From Rhizobium sp. C4 (GTDB taxonomy: Bacteria; Pseudomonadota; Alphaproteobacteria; Rhizobiales; Rhizobiaceae): a stretch of 64,000 nt of DNA. The stretch lies in NCBI RefSeq assembly GCF_021026315.1, contig NZ_JAJNCX010000008.1, forward strand, positions 160,012-224,011, written 5' to 3'. The translations under genes were made by a program, and so were the position numbers. Below are positions 38,685 through 47,759 of the stretch, one piece after another. The number at the start of each line of letters is the position of its first letter. Position 1 is the stretch's first letter. Below the pieces are notes generated by a model. That model worked only from the letters and a program-made list of their open reading frames with translations, searched no databases and was not told the origin of the DNA.

Positions 38685-39353
38685 TCACTTGACCGGGTAG
38701 CTGAAGGAAATGCGGGAAATGAGGGCGAAGACGCCCATCATCAGCGACGAAATGATGAGGTAGAGGATCGTGATCGAGAAATAGACCTCGAAGGAACGGA
38801 ACGTATCCGCCTCGATCTTCTGGGCAACGGAGGTCAGTTCGTAAGCCGCAATCGACGTGCAGACCGAGGTCGTCAGCGTCAGCATGATGAACTGGCTGGT
38901 CAGCGACGGATAGACGGCGCGCAAGGCGGGCTTGAGCACGATGAAACGGAAGATCTGCGCCTTGTGCAGGCCCAGCGCCAGTCCGGCCTCGACCTGACCC
39001 TTCGGGATCGCATCGACCCCGCCGCGGATGATCTCGATCGCATAGGCGCCGCCGTTCAGCGCCAGCGCGATGATCGCCGTCACGGTCGGGTTCAGGCGGA
39101 CGCCGAGCTGCGGCAGCGCAAAGAAGATGAAGAAGATCTGCACGAGGAACGGCGTGTTGCGGATTACTTCAACAAAGCCGATGGTGAGTGCGCGCAGCCA
39201 GGCAAAGCGCGAACGGCGGGCAATCACGCCCAGCACACCGATGACGGTCGCGAGCGTCATCCCGGCCAGTGCAAGACCGATTGTCGCGAGGCACGCCAGC
39301 AAAAGCTCGGGCAGGCGCTCGATGACGGCTGAGAAATCCAGGCTGTATGACAT
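38685..39353 (-). CDS. PAAT-type ABC transporter permease (first gene of operon)
   Basis: The 222-residue protein has the same HisMQ architecture. Its EAA loop is EIIRGGVDAIPKGQVEAGLALGL and the membrane segments are clear (LLACLATIGLALAGMTLATVIGVLGV). It is the promoter-proximal gene of the minus-strand operon permease-permease-SBP-ATPase-aroE. The operator-like sequence at 39474 is about 120 bp upstream. Confidence 0.92.
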   Translation of the reverse strand: MSYSLDFSAVIERLPELLLACLATIGLALAGMTLATVIGVLGVIARRSRFAWLRALTIGFVEVIRNTPFLVQIFFIFFALPQLGVRLNPTVTAIIALALNGGAYAIEIIRGGVDAIPKGQVEAGLALGLHKAQIFRFIVLKPALRAVYPSLTSQFIMLTLTTSVCTSIAAYELTSVAQKIEADTFRSFEVYFSITILYLIISSLMMGVFALISRISFSYPVK

Positions 39354-39473
39354 TCATCCTCCCCGGGCATTGTTGCCGCGTCATCAGCACCGCGTGTTCT
39401 TGGCCGCGGATTATTGGACGCAACAACCTCCCCTTGCCCTGGCAGGTATCCTCCTCGCCTCGGCATGAATGTT

Positions 39474-39492
39474 TGTACCAGTTAGTTCATAA
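39474..39492. promoter_or_regulatory. Second candidate TetR operator, upstream of the transporter operon
   Basis: TGTACCAGTTAGTTCATAA shares TGTAC, A-TT, GTT and AT with the site at 34664-34683, at the same spacing. It stands alone in the upstream region of the permease-SBP-ATPase-aroE operon. The shared sequence suggests that the TetR protein at 34725 controls import and catabolism together. Confidence 0.5.
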
Positions 39493-39710
39493 ATCCGTCA
39501 AGAGCTGATTTCCAACGATCCAGAGGCGAGGGAGGTCCCCATCACCGATGCGCAATTGCTGGACATTCCGGCGCCCGCACTGGCGTCGGCCGCCGGCGAA
39601 GTCGAGGCGGCGCGGTCCGTCCGGGCGCAGGTCAAGCCGTGGGTGAAACGACGTTTCCCCCGAAGGCGGAGGAGCTCTGAGCCCGGCGAGATAAAGCTTG
39701 GCGCGCCCGG

Positions 39711-39824
39711 TCACGTCGTCTTCTCGTCCTGCAGACCGTGTTCAGCCATCATGGCGTCGCGCATCAGGAACTTCCGCGGTTTGCCGGTGACCGTCATTGG
39801 CCGGCAGGACACATTCTTGTCATC
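39711..39824 (-). pseudogene. C-terminal relic of an acyl-CoA synthetase
   Basis: The minus strand reads CRPMTVTGKPRKFLMRDAMM then AEHGLQDEKTT and a stop at 39711. PMTVTGK-x-x-KF-x-x-R is the C-terminal catalytic-lysine motif of AMP-forming fatty-acyl-CoA synthetases. A stop lies just upstream at 39825-39827, and no other part of such an enzyme is nearby. It is therefore the remaining end of a deleted gene. The rest of 39354-39880 holds the operator-like sequence at 39474; about 220 bp at 39490-39710 is open in some frames but unrecognisable. Confidence 0.7.
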
Positions 39825-39880
39825 CTATGCGAGATGACGCATAAATTGGCGCGGGAGCAATGGGAGAGGGAGGCGGCACC

Positions 39881-40804
39881 ATGCCTTCGATGACGTGGAC
39901 GGCCGAGGACGTCGATGATTTTCGACGTTTCGACTATTACCGCGATGCGCTTTGCACATCCTTCGTGCGGCTGACCCCGGATCGCCCGTCCGACGATCGA
40001 CGGTTCAACTCCCATGTGCGTCTTTCGCAGACGAACGACCACGCCTTCACCTATCTGTCGGTCCCCGATCATCTCATCCTGCGCACGCAGCGCGACATCT
40101 CGCTGGCCGATGACGACAACCTCTATCTCAACTTCATCCTGCGCGGTCAGATGCGGTTTTCGCAGGACAACGCGTGCTTCCTCACCGATGTCGGGCACGT
40201 TGTTCTCGTCGACAATGCGCGCCCCTTTACCGCCCAGCTTGGCACCGGGCGGGGCACGGAGTTTCTGGTCTGCAAGATGCCGCGCAGCATGGCGGCGAAG
40301 GCAAGGCGGCCGGAACTGCTGACCGACAGCCTCAATCGCCATCCGCTCTTTGCCTCCGTTGCCAACCTGCTTCAATTCGTTCACCGCCGGCAGACCGACT
40401 GGGACGACAGCGAGATCGATGGGCTGGGGACGGCGCTGCAGGCGCTCATGAGCTCGATCTTCTGCTCCGATGTTTCGGCGGCGCAGCCCTCCTCTTGGAA
40501 CGAGACGCTGAGGCGGACGCGGGCGGTCGTCTCCGCGGAAATGGTCGATCCGGGTCTTTCCATCGATACCGTGGCGGCGCTCCTGAAGATGCGCCCGCGA
40601 ACGCTGCAATTGCATCTCGCCCAATGCGGAACGACCTTCACCGAGGTGCTGAACGACGAACGCTGCGGCGCCGTCGATCGCCTGCTGACGCAACGCCCCG
40701 ACCTGCCCATATCGGAGGCCGCCTATCGGGTCGGCTATAACGACCTCTCGACCTTCTATCGCGCCTACAACCGAAAGAACGGCAGGCCGCCGCGCCGATC
40801 CTGA
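39881..40804 (+). CDS. AraC-family transcriptional regulator
   Basis: The 307-residue protein has an AraC-binding-like-2 N-terminal half (FRRFDYYRDALCTSFVRL; LYLNFILRGQMRFSQDNACF; VGHVVLVDNARPFTAQL). Its C-terminal double helix-turn-helix includes LSIDTVAALLKMRPRTLQLHLAQCGTTF and PISEAAYRVGYNDLSTFYRAYNRKNGRPP. It is of the same type as the AraC remnant at 25586 and shows the layout that the remnant lost. ATG 39881 follows GGGAGGCGG. It converges with the adenine deaminase gene; its targets are not obvious. Confidence 0.87.
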   Translation: MPSMTWTAEDVDDFRRFDYYRDALCTSFVRLTPDRPSDDRRFNSHVRLSQTNDHAFTYLSVPDHLILRTQRDISLADDDNLYLNFILRGQMRFSQDNACFLTDVGHVVLVDNARPFTAQLGTGRGTEFLVCKMPRSMAAKARRPELLTDSLNRHPLFASVANLLQFVHRRQTDWDDSEIDGLGTALQALMSSIFCSDVSAAQPSSWNETLRRTRAVVSAEMVDPGLSIDTVAALLKMRPRTLQLHLAQCGTTFTEVLNDERCGAVDRLLTQRPDLPISEAAYRVGYNDLSTFYRAYNRKNGRPPRRS

Positions 40805-40839
40805 TCTGCAGCGAGTGTGCCTCAAGGATCAGGGATGGC

Positions 40840-42627
40840 CTATTCCGCTGCGAGTATCGGGCTCGTCAGAACCTTGCCCGTTGCCACGTCGCAAATGCCC
40901 ACATCCGTCTGGTGTGGGCCGGCATTGCAGGCAAGCGTTGCCCCGACCACGGCCTTGAACACGAGATAGGGCGGGTTCCAGTCGACGATCCGGCCAGCCG
41001 CCTCGCGCAGGTTCGCGAAACCGGCCGCGACCTCTTCCAGTGACGCATCCGCGACAAGACCGGCAAGCGGCAGCGGCAGAAGCGCGTCCACCTTGCCGCC
41101 GGAGACGACCGCCATGCCGCCCCCTGCCGCGATCAGGGCATTGGCGGCCACGGCCATGTCTTCCGGATTGCCGCCGAAGACGGTGAGGTTGTGGCTGTCA
41201 TGCGAGACGGTGGTTGCCAGCGCGCCGCGCCAATGGCCCCAGCCGGTCAGGATGCCGACTTTGGGTCGGCTGTCGGCCTTGCCATGCCGGTGCGCAACGG
41301 CAATCAACGTGCCGCCCTCCGGCAGGACGACATGGCCATCGCGGATCTCGGCCTCCATCTCGCCCCAGCGGGTGAAACGCGGCTGGTCGATGGTCGCGAC
41401 CCGCACGCGGCGGCCTTCGGCCCTGATGCGGAAATCGTCAGCCGTCAGGGCCGGCAGCTTCATTGAGCCTGCGAGTGCGCCGGCGGCCGTGTCCTCGATC
41501 TCGACCCGCAGCTTGCCATGGCTGCAGACGAGGGTGCCATTGGCAATGACATGCCGCGCCCGCAGGCTTTCCAGATCATCGAAGACGACGATATCGGCGC
41601 GTCTGCCGGCTGCAATCAGCCCGAGATCGTCGCGCTTGAGGCGCATGGCCGCGTTCAGCGTTGCCGCGCGCAGCGCCCAATCCGGGCTCAGCCCATAGCG
41701 GATCAGGCGGCGCAGGACATCGTCGAGCCCACCAGCCTGCAACAGGTCGTCGGGAAAGACATCGTCCGTGCAGAGCGTCAGCGTTTGCGGCAGATGCGGC
41801 AACCCATTCAAGGCTGTGACGAATTCCGGCAGGAGATGATCGTGCGAGCCCCGCAGCTCGATCGTCAGCCCGGCCCGGAGCTTGGACATGAGGTCTTCGG
41901 CCGATGTCAGTTCGTGGTCGGAGGCAACGCCGGCTGCCATGGAGGCTGCAAGATCGGCGTCCTTCAGCCCGCGGGCATGGCCGCAGACCAGCTTGCCCGA
42001 TTGCAGGCCCGCATTGACGATGCCAGCCATGCGCGGATCGCCATCGATGACGCCGCGCATGTTCATGACTTCGGCAAGACCGGCTATGCCCGGCCAGCTG
42101 AGCATTTCAGCAATCTTGTCAGCGTCGAAATCAGCCCCTGCCACCTCGATGCCCGGGGCGGAGGGAACGCAGGACGGGGCCAGCACCAGGAGCCTCAGCG
42201 GAAGCTTTTCCGCCGCCTCGACAGCCCAGCGGACACCGTCAAGCCCGACGACATTGCCGAATTCATGCGGGTCCCAGCAGACCGTCGTCACGCCGCGCGG
42301 CAGCACGGCGCGCGCATATTCTGCGGGCGTCACCATTGAGCTTTCAACATGCATATGCGTGTCGATCAGTCCGGGCGAAAGGAAGGTGCCGGCGGCATCG
42401 ATGACAGTCTTGGCGTCTGTCCGCGCACCTTGCGCATGGACGCTCGCGATCAGCGGACCGACAAGGCCGATATCGGCGGCGCGGCGTTCGCCGGTGACAA
42501 CGTCTACCAGCGTGCCGCCGGAAATCAGGATATCGAGCGGCCTGTCGCCGCGCGCGGCTGCAACGGCCTCACGCCGTAGCGCCGGCGCATTGAGATCATC
42601 GGGTTCTCGCACAGCCGGGCGGCTCAT
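40840..42627 (-). CDS. ade: Adenine deaminase (AdeC type)
   Basis: The 595-residue amidohydrolase has the metal-binding DTHMHVESSMVTP, the family motif WDPHEFGNVVGLDGV and the later CGHARGLKDADLAA. ASDHELTSAED, ELRGSHDHLLPEF and the C-terminal TVSHDSHNLTVFGGN are also present. It converts adenine to hypoxanthine and ammonia. The start at 42627 overlaps the nucleoside hydrolase stop (ATGA), and MSRPAVREPDD fits the family N-terminus. It is the last gene of the purine operon. Confidence 0.95.
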   Translation of the reverse strand: MSRPAVREPDDLNAPALRREAVAAARGDRPLDILISGGTLVDVVTGERRAADIGLVGPLIASVHAQGARTDAKTVIDAAGTFLSPGLIDTHMHVESSMVTPAEYARAVLPRGVTTVCWDPHEFGNVVGLDGVRWAVEAAEKLPLRLLVLAPSCVPSAPGIEVAGADFDADKIAEMLSWPGIAGLAEVMNMRGVIDGDPRMAGIVNAGLQSGKLVCGHARGLKDADLAASMAAGVASDHELTSAEDLMSKLRAGLTIELRGSHDHLLPEFVTALNGLPHLPQTLTLCTDDVFPDDLLQAGGLDDVLRRLIRYGLSPDWALRAATLNAAMRLKRDDLGLIAAGRRADIVVFDDLESLRARHVIANGTLVCSHGKLRVEIEDTAAGALAGSMKLPALTADDFRIRAEGRRVRVATIDQPRFTRWGEMEAEIRDGHVVLPEGGTLIAVAHRHGKADSRPKVGILTGWGHWRGALATTVSHDSHNLTVFGGNPEDMAVAANALIAAGGGMAVVSGGKVDALLPLPLAGLVADASLEEVAAGFANLREAAGRIVDWNPPYLVFKAVVGATLACNAGPHQTDVGICDVATGKVLTSPILAAE

Positions 42628-43547
42628 TGGGCGGCCTCCCTGGTGAGCGCTTCGAAGATGATGGCGCGGGCGCGGGTGCTGTCGATATCGCTGGCAAAAT
42701 GGGCGTTGAATGCGCGCCGGCCCGGGCGGGTCTCGACCACGGTGCGACCGCGTGTCAACTGGCCGGCGAGTTCCATGTCGATCCGGGCATGGGTGAAGGT
42801 TGCAATCTCCTCCGCCACGAAGGCGGCGGCCGCCGCCGGATCGTAGAAGGCCATGGCGGTTCGACCGCGCTTGCGGCCGATATCGAGAAAGCCGGTGAGG
42901 AAATCGGCGAGCATTTCGGCATTGCGCCCGCCGGCAGCGCGGACAGGGGCGATGTCGGCTTCTTCCAGCAGCACCTTGCGGCAAAGATCGAGATCGACCA
43001 TGCGCAACGGCAGTCGGTGGGCAAGCACGATGGCGACGGCTTCGGGGTCTGCCAGCGCGTTGAACTCGGCGGAAGCCGTATGATTGCCGCTGGTCACGCC
43101 GCCGCCCATCCAGACAAGATCGTCGATCCGGGCGGCAAGGTCCGGTCGGGCCAGCGCCAGCGCTGCGATATTGGTGAGCGGGCCAAGCGCCAGGATGCGG
43201 CGCGGTGCGGCGCTTGTTTCCAGCCATGCGCAGAGCGCGTCGAAAGCCGGGCTGGTATGGGGCAGAGTTCCGTCAGGCAATGTCCGTCCGGCGGTCGGAA
43301 TGCCGGTCTCGCCGAGGATCGACTGCGCGGTTTCGAGCGGCGCCAGAACGGGCAGGGCGCGGCCGATATGGATCGGGAAATCCCAGCCGAAAGCCGCCCG
43401 CGCGCCGCCCGCATTGCGGATCACCTGGTCGAGCGGGCTGTTGCCGAAGACCAGCGAAACACCATCGATGGCAAGCGTGGAATGGCGCACCACGAGAATG
43501 GCGGCAATGTCGTCAAAGCCCACGTCCGTATCGATCCACACACCCAT
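42624..43547 (-). CDS. Purine/pyrimidine nucleoside hydrolase (IunH family)
   Basis: The 307-residue protein has the N-terminal calcium/ribose motif DTDVGFDDIAAIL (consensus DTDxGxDD) and LGPLTNIAALALARPDL. The active-site block WMGGGVTSGNHTASAEFNALADPEA is complete. It splits the N-glycosidic bond of nucleosides to give free base and ribose. The product adenine would feed the adenine deaminase encoded directly downstream with a 4-bp overlap. Confidence 0.92.
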   Translation of the reverse strand: MGVWIDTDVGFDDIAAILVVRHSTLAIDGVSLVFGNSPLDQVIRNAGGARAAFGWDFPIHIGRALPVLAPLETAQSILGETGIPTAGRTLPDGTLPHTSPAFDALCAWLETSAAPRRILALGPLTNIAALALARPDLAARIDDLVWMGGGVTSGNHTASAEFNALADPEAVAIVLAHRLPLRMVDLDLCRKVLLEEADIAPVRAAGGRNAEMLADFLTGFLDIGRKRGRTAMAFYDPAAAAAFVAEEIATFTHARIDMELAGQLTRGRTVVETRPGRRAFNAHFASDIDSTRARAIIFEALTREAAQ

Positions 43548-43556
43548 GGCGAGCTC

Positions 43557-44960
43557 TCAGTCTTTCACATCGGCAAGGGCGGCAAGAATGCGGATCCACG
43601 ACCGGATACCCTTCCGATAGCTCGAGAGATCATATTTTTCGTTCGGGCTATGGATGCGATTGTCGAAGCGGCCGAAGCCGATGAGAAGCGCATCCGCGCC
43701 GAGCCGGCGCTGGAATTCACCGATGATCGGGATCGACCCGCCTGTGCCGGCCACCGCGGCTTCTGTTTCCCATTCCTCGGTGAGCGCTTTCAGCGACGCC
43801 TGCAGGGGTGCGCTGTCGATCGGCATGCCGACGGCGGGCGACAGGCCGTGATCCTTGAAGGTGACAGTGCAATCGGTCGGGATTTGCGCCCGGACATGGG
43901 CCTGGAAGGCCTCGCGAATACGCAGCGGGTCCTGTCCGGCGACGAGGCGGAAGGAGATCTTGGCATGGGCCTTGGCGGGGATGACGGTCTTGAAGCCTGG
44001 CTCCATATAGCCACCCCAGAGCCCGTTGATCTCGCAGCTCGGTCGCGCCCAGACCTGTTCCAGCACCGAATAGCCGCTCTCGCCAGCGGGGATGGTCAGT
44101 CCGATATCCGAGAGGAAGGCCTTTTCGTCAAAGGGCAGGCGCTGCCACTGCGCCTTCACATCTTCGGGCAGCGGCGTCACGCCATCGTAAAAGCCGGGAA
44201 CAGCACAAGAGCCGTCCGGATTGCGCAGACTGGCAATGACATCGCCCATGACCTGAAGTGCATTGCGCGCCGCATTGCCGAACATGCCGGAATGCAGATC
44301 GCGATCGGCGCAGGAAATTTCGATTTCCTGCCCGACGAGGCCGCGCAGCATGGTGGTGATGGCCGGCGTATCGTGGTCCCACATGTCGGTGTCGCAGACG
44401 AGGACGACATCGGTCTTCAGCTCTTCGGCGCTGGCATCAAGGAAGGGGCCGAGGCTGGCGCTGCCGCTTTCCTCTTCGCCTTCGAAGAGGATGCTGACAT
44501 CGACAGGAAGCTCGCCCGCAACCGCCATCCAGGCACGGCAGGCCTCGACAAAGGTCATCAGCTGACCCTTGTCGTCGGACGCACCGCGCGCCACGATCGC
44601 CGTGTCGCCATTGGCAAGCGGCTTCAGGACGGGCTCGAAGGGATCGCTTTCCCAGAGCGCCAGCGGGTCGACCGGCTGGACATCATAGTGGCCGTAGAAG
44701 AGGACATGCGGGCGCTCGCCCACCTTGCGGTGGCCGACGACCATGGGATGACCGATCGTGTCGCGTACGGAGGCGTCGAAGCCGATGGAGGAGAGATCGG
44801 CCGCCAGCCACTCGGCGGCGCGGCGGCAATCGGCCTTGTAGGCCGGATCGGTCGAGACGCTGGGGATGCGGATCAGCTGGAAAAGCCGTTCGAGATTGTC
44901 GTCGAGCGCCTTGTCAGCATGGGCCAGCGCTCTCTCCAGCATGTCGCGGGGCGTCGTCAT
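43557..44960 (-). CDS. M20-family metallo-dipeptidase
   Basis: The 467-residue protein has the M20 metal motifs: VLFYGHYDVQPVDP (His-x-Asp, with VQP as in CPG2/dipeptidase members), RGASDDKGQLMTF, LFEGEEESGSASL and VCDTDMWDHDTPAITT. It hydrolyses a peptide or N-acyl amide bond with two zinc ions. Why it is in a purine operon is unclear. It may act on a peptide-like or carbamoyl compound brought in by the ABC importer. Confidence 0.88.
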   Translation of the reverse strand: MTTPRDMLERALAHADKALDDNLERLFQLIRIPSVSTDPAYKADCRRAAEWLAADLSSIGFDASVRDTIGHPMVVGHRKVGERPHVLFYGHYDVQPVDPLALWESDPFEPVLKPLANGDTAIVARGASDDKGQLMTFVEACRAWMAVAGELPVDVSILFEGEEESGSASLGPFLDASAEELKTDVVLVCDTDMWDHDTPAITTMLRGLVGQEIEISCADRDLHSGMFGNAARNALQVMGDVIASLRNPDGSCAVPGFYDGVTPLPEDVKAQWQRLPFDEKAFLSDIGLTIPAGESGYSVLEQVWARPSCEINGLWGGYMEPGFKTVIPAKAHAKISFRLVAGQDPLRIREAFQAHVRAQIPTDCTVTFKDHGLSPAVGMPIDSAPLQASLKALTEEWETEAAVAGTGGSIPIIGEFQRRLGADALLIGFGRFDNRIHSPNEKYDLSSYRKGIRSWIRILAALADVKD

Positions 44961-44970
44961 TGCGGTTTCC

Positions 44971-46029
44971 TCATGCTTCCGGCTTCAGGATGCAGCATTG
45001 TTCCGGCTTCGGGACAAGCACGGCGTGGTCGCCGGTCGAAAAAGGCTCTGCGAGGCTGCCATTGGCAATCAGGCTGCCGGCACTGCTTCTGGTTTCGTAT
45101 TGATAGGCGCGGCCGAGATAGGTTCTAAGCCCCAGCTCGACGGGAATGCCCGCCCCTTCGCGCTGCACCGACAGGCCATCGGCGCGGGTGGCGAGCACGA
45201 AGCGATCCGGGATCGGTCCGAGTTCCGCCTCAGACAGCGCGACCACCGCGCCGCCCGGTGCTTCAGCCGACACGCTTGCGCCGTCGCGCGCCTTCACCGT
45301 CATCGGGATCAGGTTCTCGAAGCCGACGAAACGGGCGACGAAGGCGTTTGCCGGGCGCTGATAGAGCACTTCCGGCGTGTCGAGCTGCATGATCCGGCCG
45401 GCATTCATGATGGCGACTCGGTCGGAGATCGAGAAGGCTTCTTCCTGGTCATGCGTGACATAAAGCGAGGTCGTGCCATTGGCGCGCTGCAGCTTGCGGA
45501 TTTCGACGCGCATGTCGACGCGCAGCTTCGCATCAAGGTTGGAAAGCGGCTCGTCGAACATCAAAAGCGGTGGCTCGATGACGAGCGCGCGGGCCAGCGC
45601 CACGCGCTGCTTCTGCCCGCCGGAAAGCGCGCCGGGCAGGCGTTCGGCAAAATCGGCAAGGCCGACGCGATCCAGCATGGCCTTCGCACGGCGCGTCCGT
45701 TCGCCGGATTCGATCTTGCGCTGCTTGAGGCCGAAGGCGACGTTGTCGAGCACGCTTAAGTGCGGAAACAGCGCATAGTTCTGGAAGACGAGGCCGATGT
45801 CACGCTGATGGGCCGGCAGGCGGGTGAGGTCGCGGTCGCCGAGCCGGATCGTGCCGCTTGTCGGCGACAGAAAGCCCGCGACAAGGCGCAGTGTCGTCGT
45901 CTTGCCGCAGCCGGAAGAGCCGAGAAGCGAAACGAGTTCGCCGGCTTTAACCGAAAGCGACAGGTCTTTCAGCACCTGGGTCGAGCCGTAATGGGCGGCG
46001 ATGTTTTCAATGTCGAGCGATACGGTCAC
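44971..46029 (-). CDS. PotA-like ABC transporter ATP-binding subunit
   Basis: The 352-residue protein has Walker A LGSSGCGKTTTLRLVAGF, Q-loop FQNYALFPHLSV, signature LSGGQKQRVALARAL, Walker B LMFDEPLSNLDAKLR and VTHDQEEAFSISDRV. A C-terminal TOBE region follows. The start is GTG at 46029, preceded by AGGT. It belongs to the polyamine/opine/phosphonate (POPT) group and energises the two permeases upstream. Confidence 0.93.
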   Translation of the reverse strand: MTVSLDIENIAAHYGSTQVLKDLSLSVKAGELVSLLGSSGCGKTTTLRLVAGFLSPTSGTIRLGDRDLTRLPAHQRDIGLVFQNYALFPHLSVLDNVAFGLKQRKIESGERTRRAKAMLDRVGLADFAERLPGALSGGQKQRVALARALVIEPPLLMFDEPLSNLDAKLRVDMRVEIRKLQRANGTTSLYVTHDQEEAFSISDRVAIMNAGRIMQLDTPEVLYQRPANAFVARFVGFENLIPMTVKARDGASVSAEAPGGAVVALSEAELGPIPDRFVLATRADGLSVQREGAGIPVELGLRTYLGRAYQYETRSSAGSLIANGSLAEPFSTGDHAVLVPKPEQCCILKPEA

Positions 46030-46036
46030 GGTCTAC

Positions 46037-46825
46037 CTATTTCGTAAGGAAGGTGAGGCCCAGCGTCGCCTCGACAATGGCCATCACGCCGACGGTGAGC
46101 AGCATGAGAAGCACGGAGACAGCGGCCATGGTGGGATCGAAGAACTGTTCCATATAGGCCAGGATCTGGATGGGCAGCGTCGAGATGCCGGGGCCTGTCA
46201 GGAACAGCGATACGGACACATCGTTGATCGAGGTGATGAAGGCCAGGATGAAGGCCGCAATCACGCCGGCGCGGATATTCGGCAGCACGATGGTGAAGAA
46301 GGTCTTCAGCGGCGGCGAGCCAAGGCTGATGGCCGCCTCCTCGATGGAGAAGTCGAACGCGGCAAGGCTCGCGCTGACGACGCGCACGCTATAGGGCAGC
46401 ACGAGCAGCGCGTGGCCGATCAGCAGCGTCAGGCCGACGGGAAAGCCGCTGTCGATCGTCACGGATTTCATCAGCGAGAAGCCGAAGACGATTTCCGGGA
46501 TCAGGATCGGCAGGACGTAGACGGTGGAAAGCCAGGCGGGCAGCTCGACACGGAAGCGGTTGAGCGCATAAGCCGCCGGGATGCCCAGGACGAGCGACAG
46601 CAACGTGCCGGCAAAGGCCAGCTCGAAACTGGTGATCGCCGTCGTCTTGAAGGCCGTGACCGCGAAGATATTGGTGAACCAGTGCAGCGTCAGTCCGCGC
46701 GGCGGGAAGGTCAGGAAGTTCGTGTCCGACAGCGACGCGCCGATGATGATGATCAGCGGGCCGACGAGGAAAACGAAAACCAGAGCGGCGAAGATGCCGA
46801 GAAGCGGGTGAATACGGTCGGTCAT
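46037..46825 (-). CDS. PotC-like ABC transporter permease
   Basis: The 262-residue membrane protein has about six hydrophobic segments. The cytoplasmic EAA-type loop is FSIEEAAISLGSPPLKTFFTIVLP. It forms the channel with the PotB-like protein, whose stop lies 3 bp upstream of this start. Confidence 0.93.
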   Translation of the reverse strand: MTDRIHPLLGIFAALVFVFLVGPLIIIIGASLSDTNFLTFPPRGLTLHWFTNIFAVTAFKTTAITSFELAFAGTLLSLVLGIPAAYALNRFRVELPAWLSTVYVLPILIPEIVFGFSLMKSVTIDSGFPVGLTLLIGHALLVLPYSVRVVSASLAAFDFSIEEAAISLGSPPLKTFFTIVLPNIRAGVIAAFILAFITSINDVSVSLFLTGPGISTLPIQILAYMEQFFDPTMAAVSVLLMLLTVGVMAIVEATLGLTFLTK

Positions 46826-46828
46826 CGG

Positions 46829-47653
46829 TCACACCGCCATCGGGTTGAGCTTGCGGGCTATCCTGCCCATGACGAGAACGATGGCGATCGTTACCACCAC
46901 CATGATGGCCGCAACCGTCGAGGCGCCGACCCAGTCGAAGGTCACCATGGCGCGCTGGTAGAGGAATGTCCCCATCATCATCTGCCGCTCGCCGCCGAGA
47001 AGCTGCGGCGTGGCATAGGAGGTGAAGCTGCCGGTGAAGACCAGAACCGCGCCCACGATGAGGCCCGGAACCGAAAGCGGCAGAATGACCTGCCGGAAGG
47101 TCGAGGCGGGCGAGGCGCCGAGCGAAATCGAGGCTTCGATGACATCCTTCGGAATGTTGTCCAGGACGCCGACGAGCGTCAGGATCATCAGCGGCACGAA
47201 GAGATAGACCATGGCGACGATGACCGCGCCCTCGGTGTAGAGCATGGAAAGCGGCGCGCTGATGATGCCCGTCCAGAGGAGGAAATCGTTGAGAATGCCG
47301 TTCTTGCCGAGGATGATCATCCAGGCGAAGGAGCGCACCACGACGCCCGTCAGCAGCGGGAAGACGGCGGCCACGATCATCACGCTTTTCGCCCGGCCCG
47401 GAACCTTGGAAATCACATAGGCCGTCAGAAAGCCGATGACGAGCGACAGCACTGTCGTGATCACCGCAACCTCGACCGTCCGCCACAGAACCGTGCGCCG
47501 GAAGCCGCTGTTGAAGAAGGCGAGATAGGGTGCAAATGCGCCCTGCGGCTGGGTGAATGTCGTCGTGAATGTCGCGACAACCGGCACGACCAGAAGCAGT
47601 CCGACGGCAAGCGCCGCCGGCAGCGACAGGTTCCATTTTCGCAATGTATTCAT
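46829..47653 (-). CDS. PotB-like ABC transporter permease
   Basis: The 274-residue membrane protein has the EAA-type loop DVIEASISLGASPASTFRQVILP and strong membrane segments (AALAVGLLLVVPVVATF; MIVAAVFPLLTGVVVRSFAW). It is the first permease after the binding-protein gene and is separated from it by a stem-loop. Confidence 0.93.
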   Translation of the reverse strand: MNTLRKWNLSLPAALAVGLLLVVPVVATFTTTFTQPQGAFAPYLAFFNSGFRRTVLWRTVEVAVITTVLSLVIGFLTAYVISKVPGRAKSVMIVAAVFPLLTGVVVRSFAWMIILGKNGILNDFLLWTGIISAPLSMLYTEGAVIVAMVYLFVPLMILTLVGVLDNIPKDVIEASISLGASPASTFRQVILPLSVPGLIVGAVLVFTGSFTSYATPQLLGGERQMMMGTFLYQRAMVTFDWVGASTVAAIMVVVTIAIVLVMGRIARKLNPMAV

Positions 47654-47709
47654 GAGACGCGGTCCACAAACAAGAATGCGCCGGGACAGGTGAGTGCCCC
47701 GATGCGAAA

Positions 47710-47740
47710 GGTCGCGCCCCTGTAGGCTAGGGCCGCGACC
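47710..47740. other. Stem-loop between binding-protein and permease genes
   Basis: GGTCGCG-C-CCCT pairs with AGGG-C-CGCGACC around a 7-nt loop: 11 base pairs with one C-C mismatch. No T-run follows in the direction of transcription. Hairpins at this position commonly protect the binding-protein mRNA, so that it is made in excess over the permeases. Confidence 0.5.
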
Positions 47741-47759
47741 GTCAAACCGGCGTGAAAGA

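Noticed and set aside
42627..45128. 833-codon + strand frame opposite the purine operon
   Set aside because: It lies opposite three well-supported genes (nucleoside hydrolase, M20 dipeptidase and part of a PotA-like ATPase) and has biased, low-information composition.
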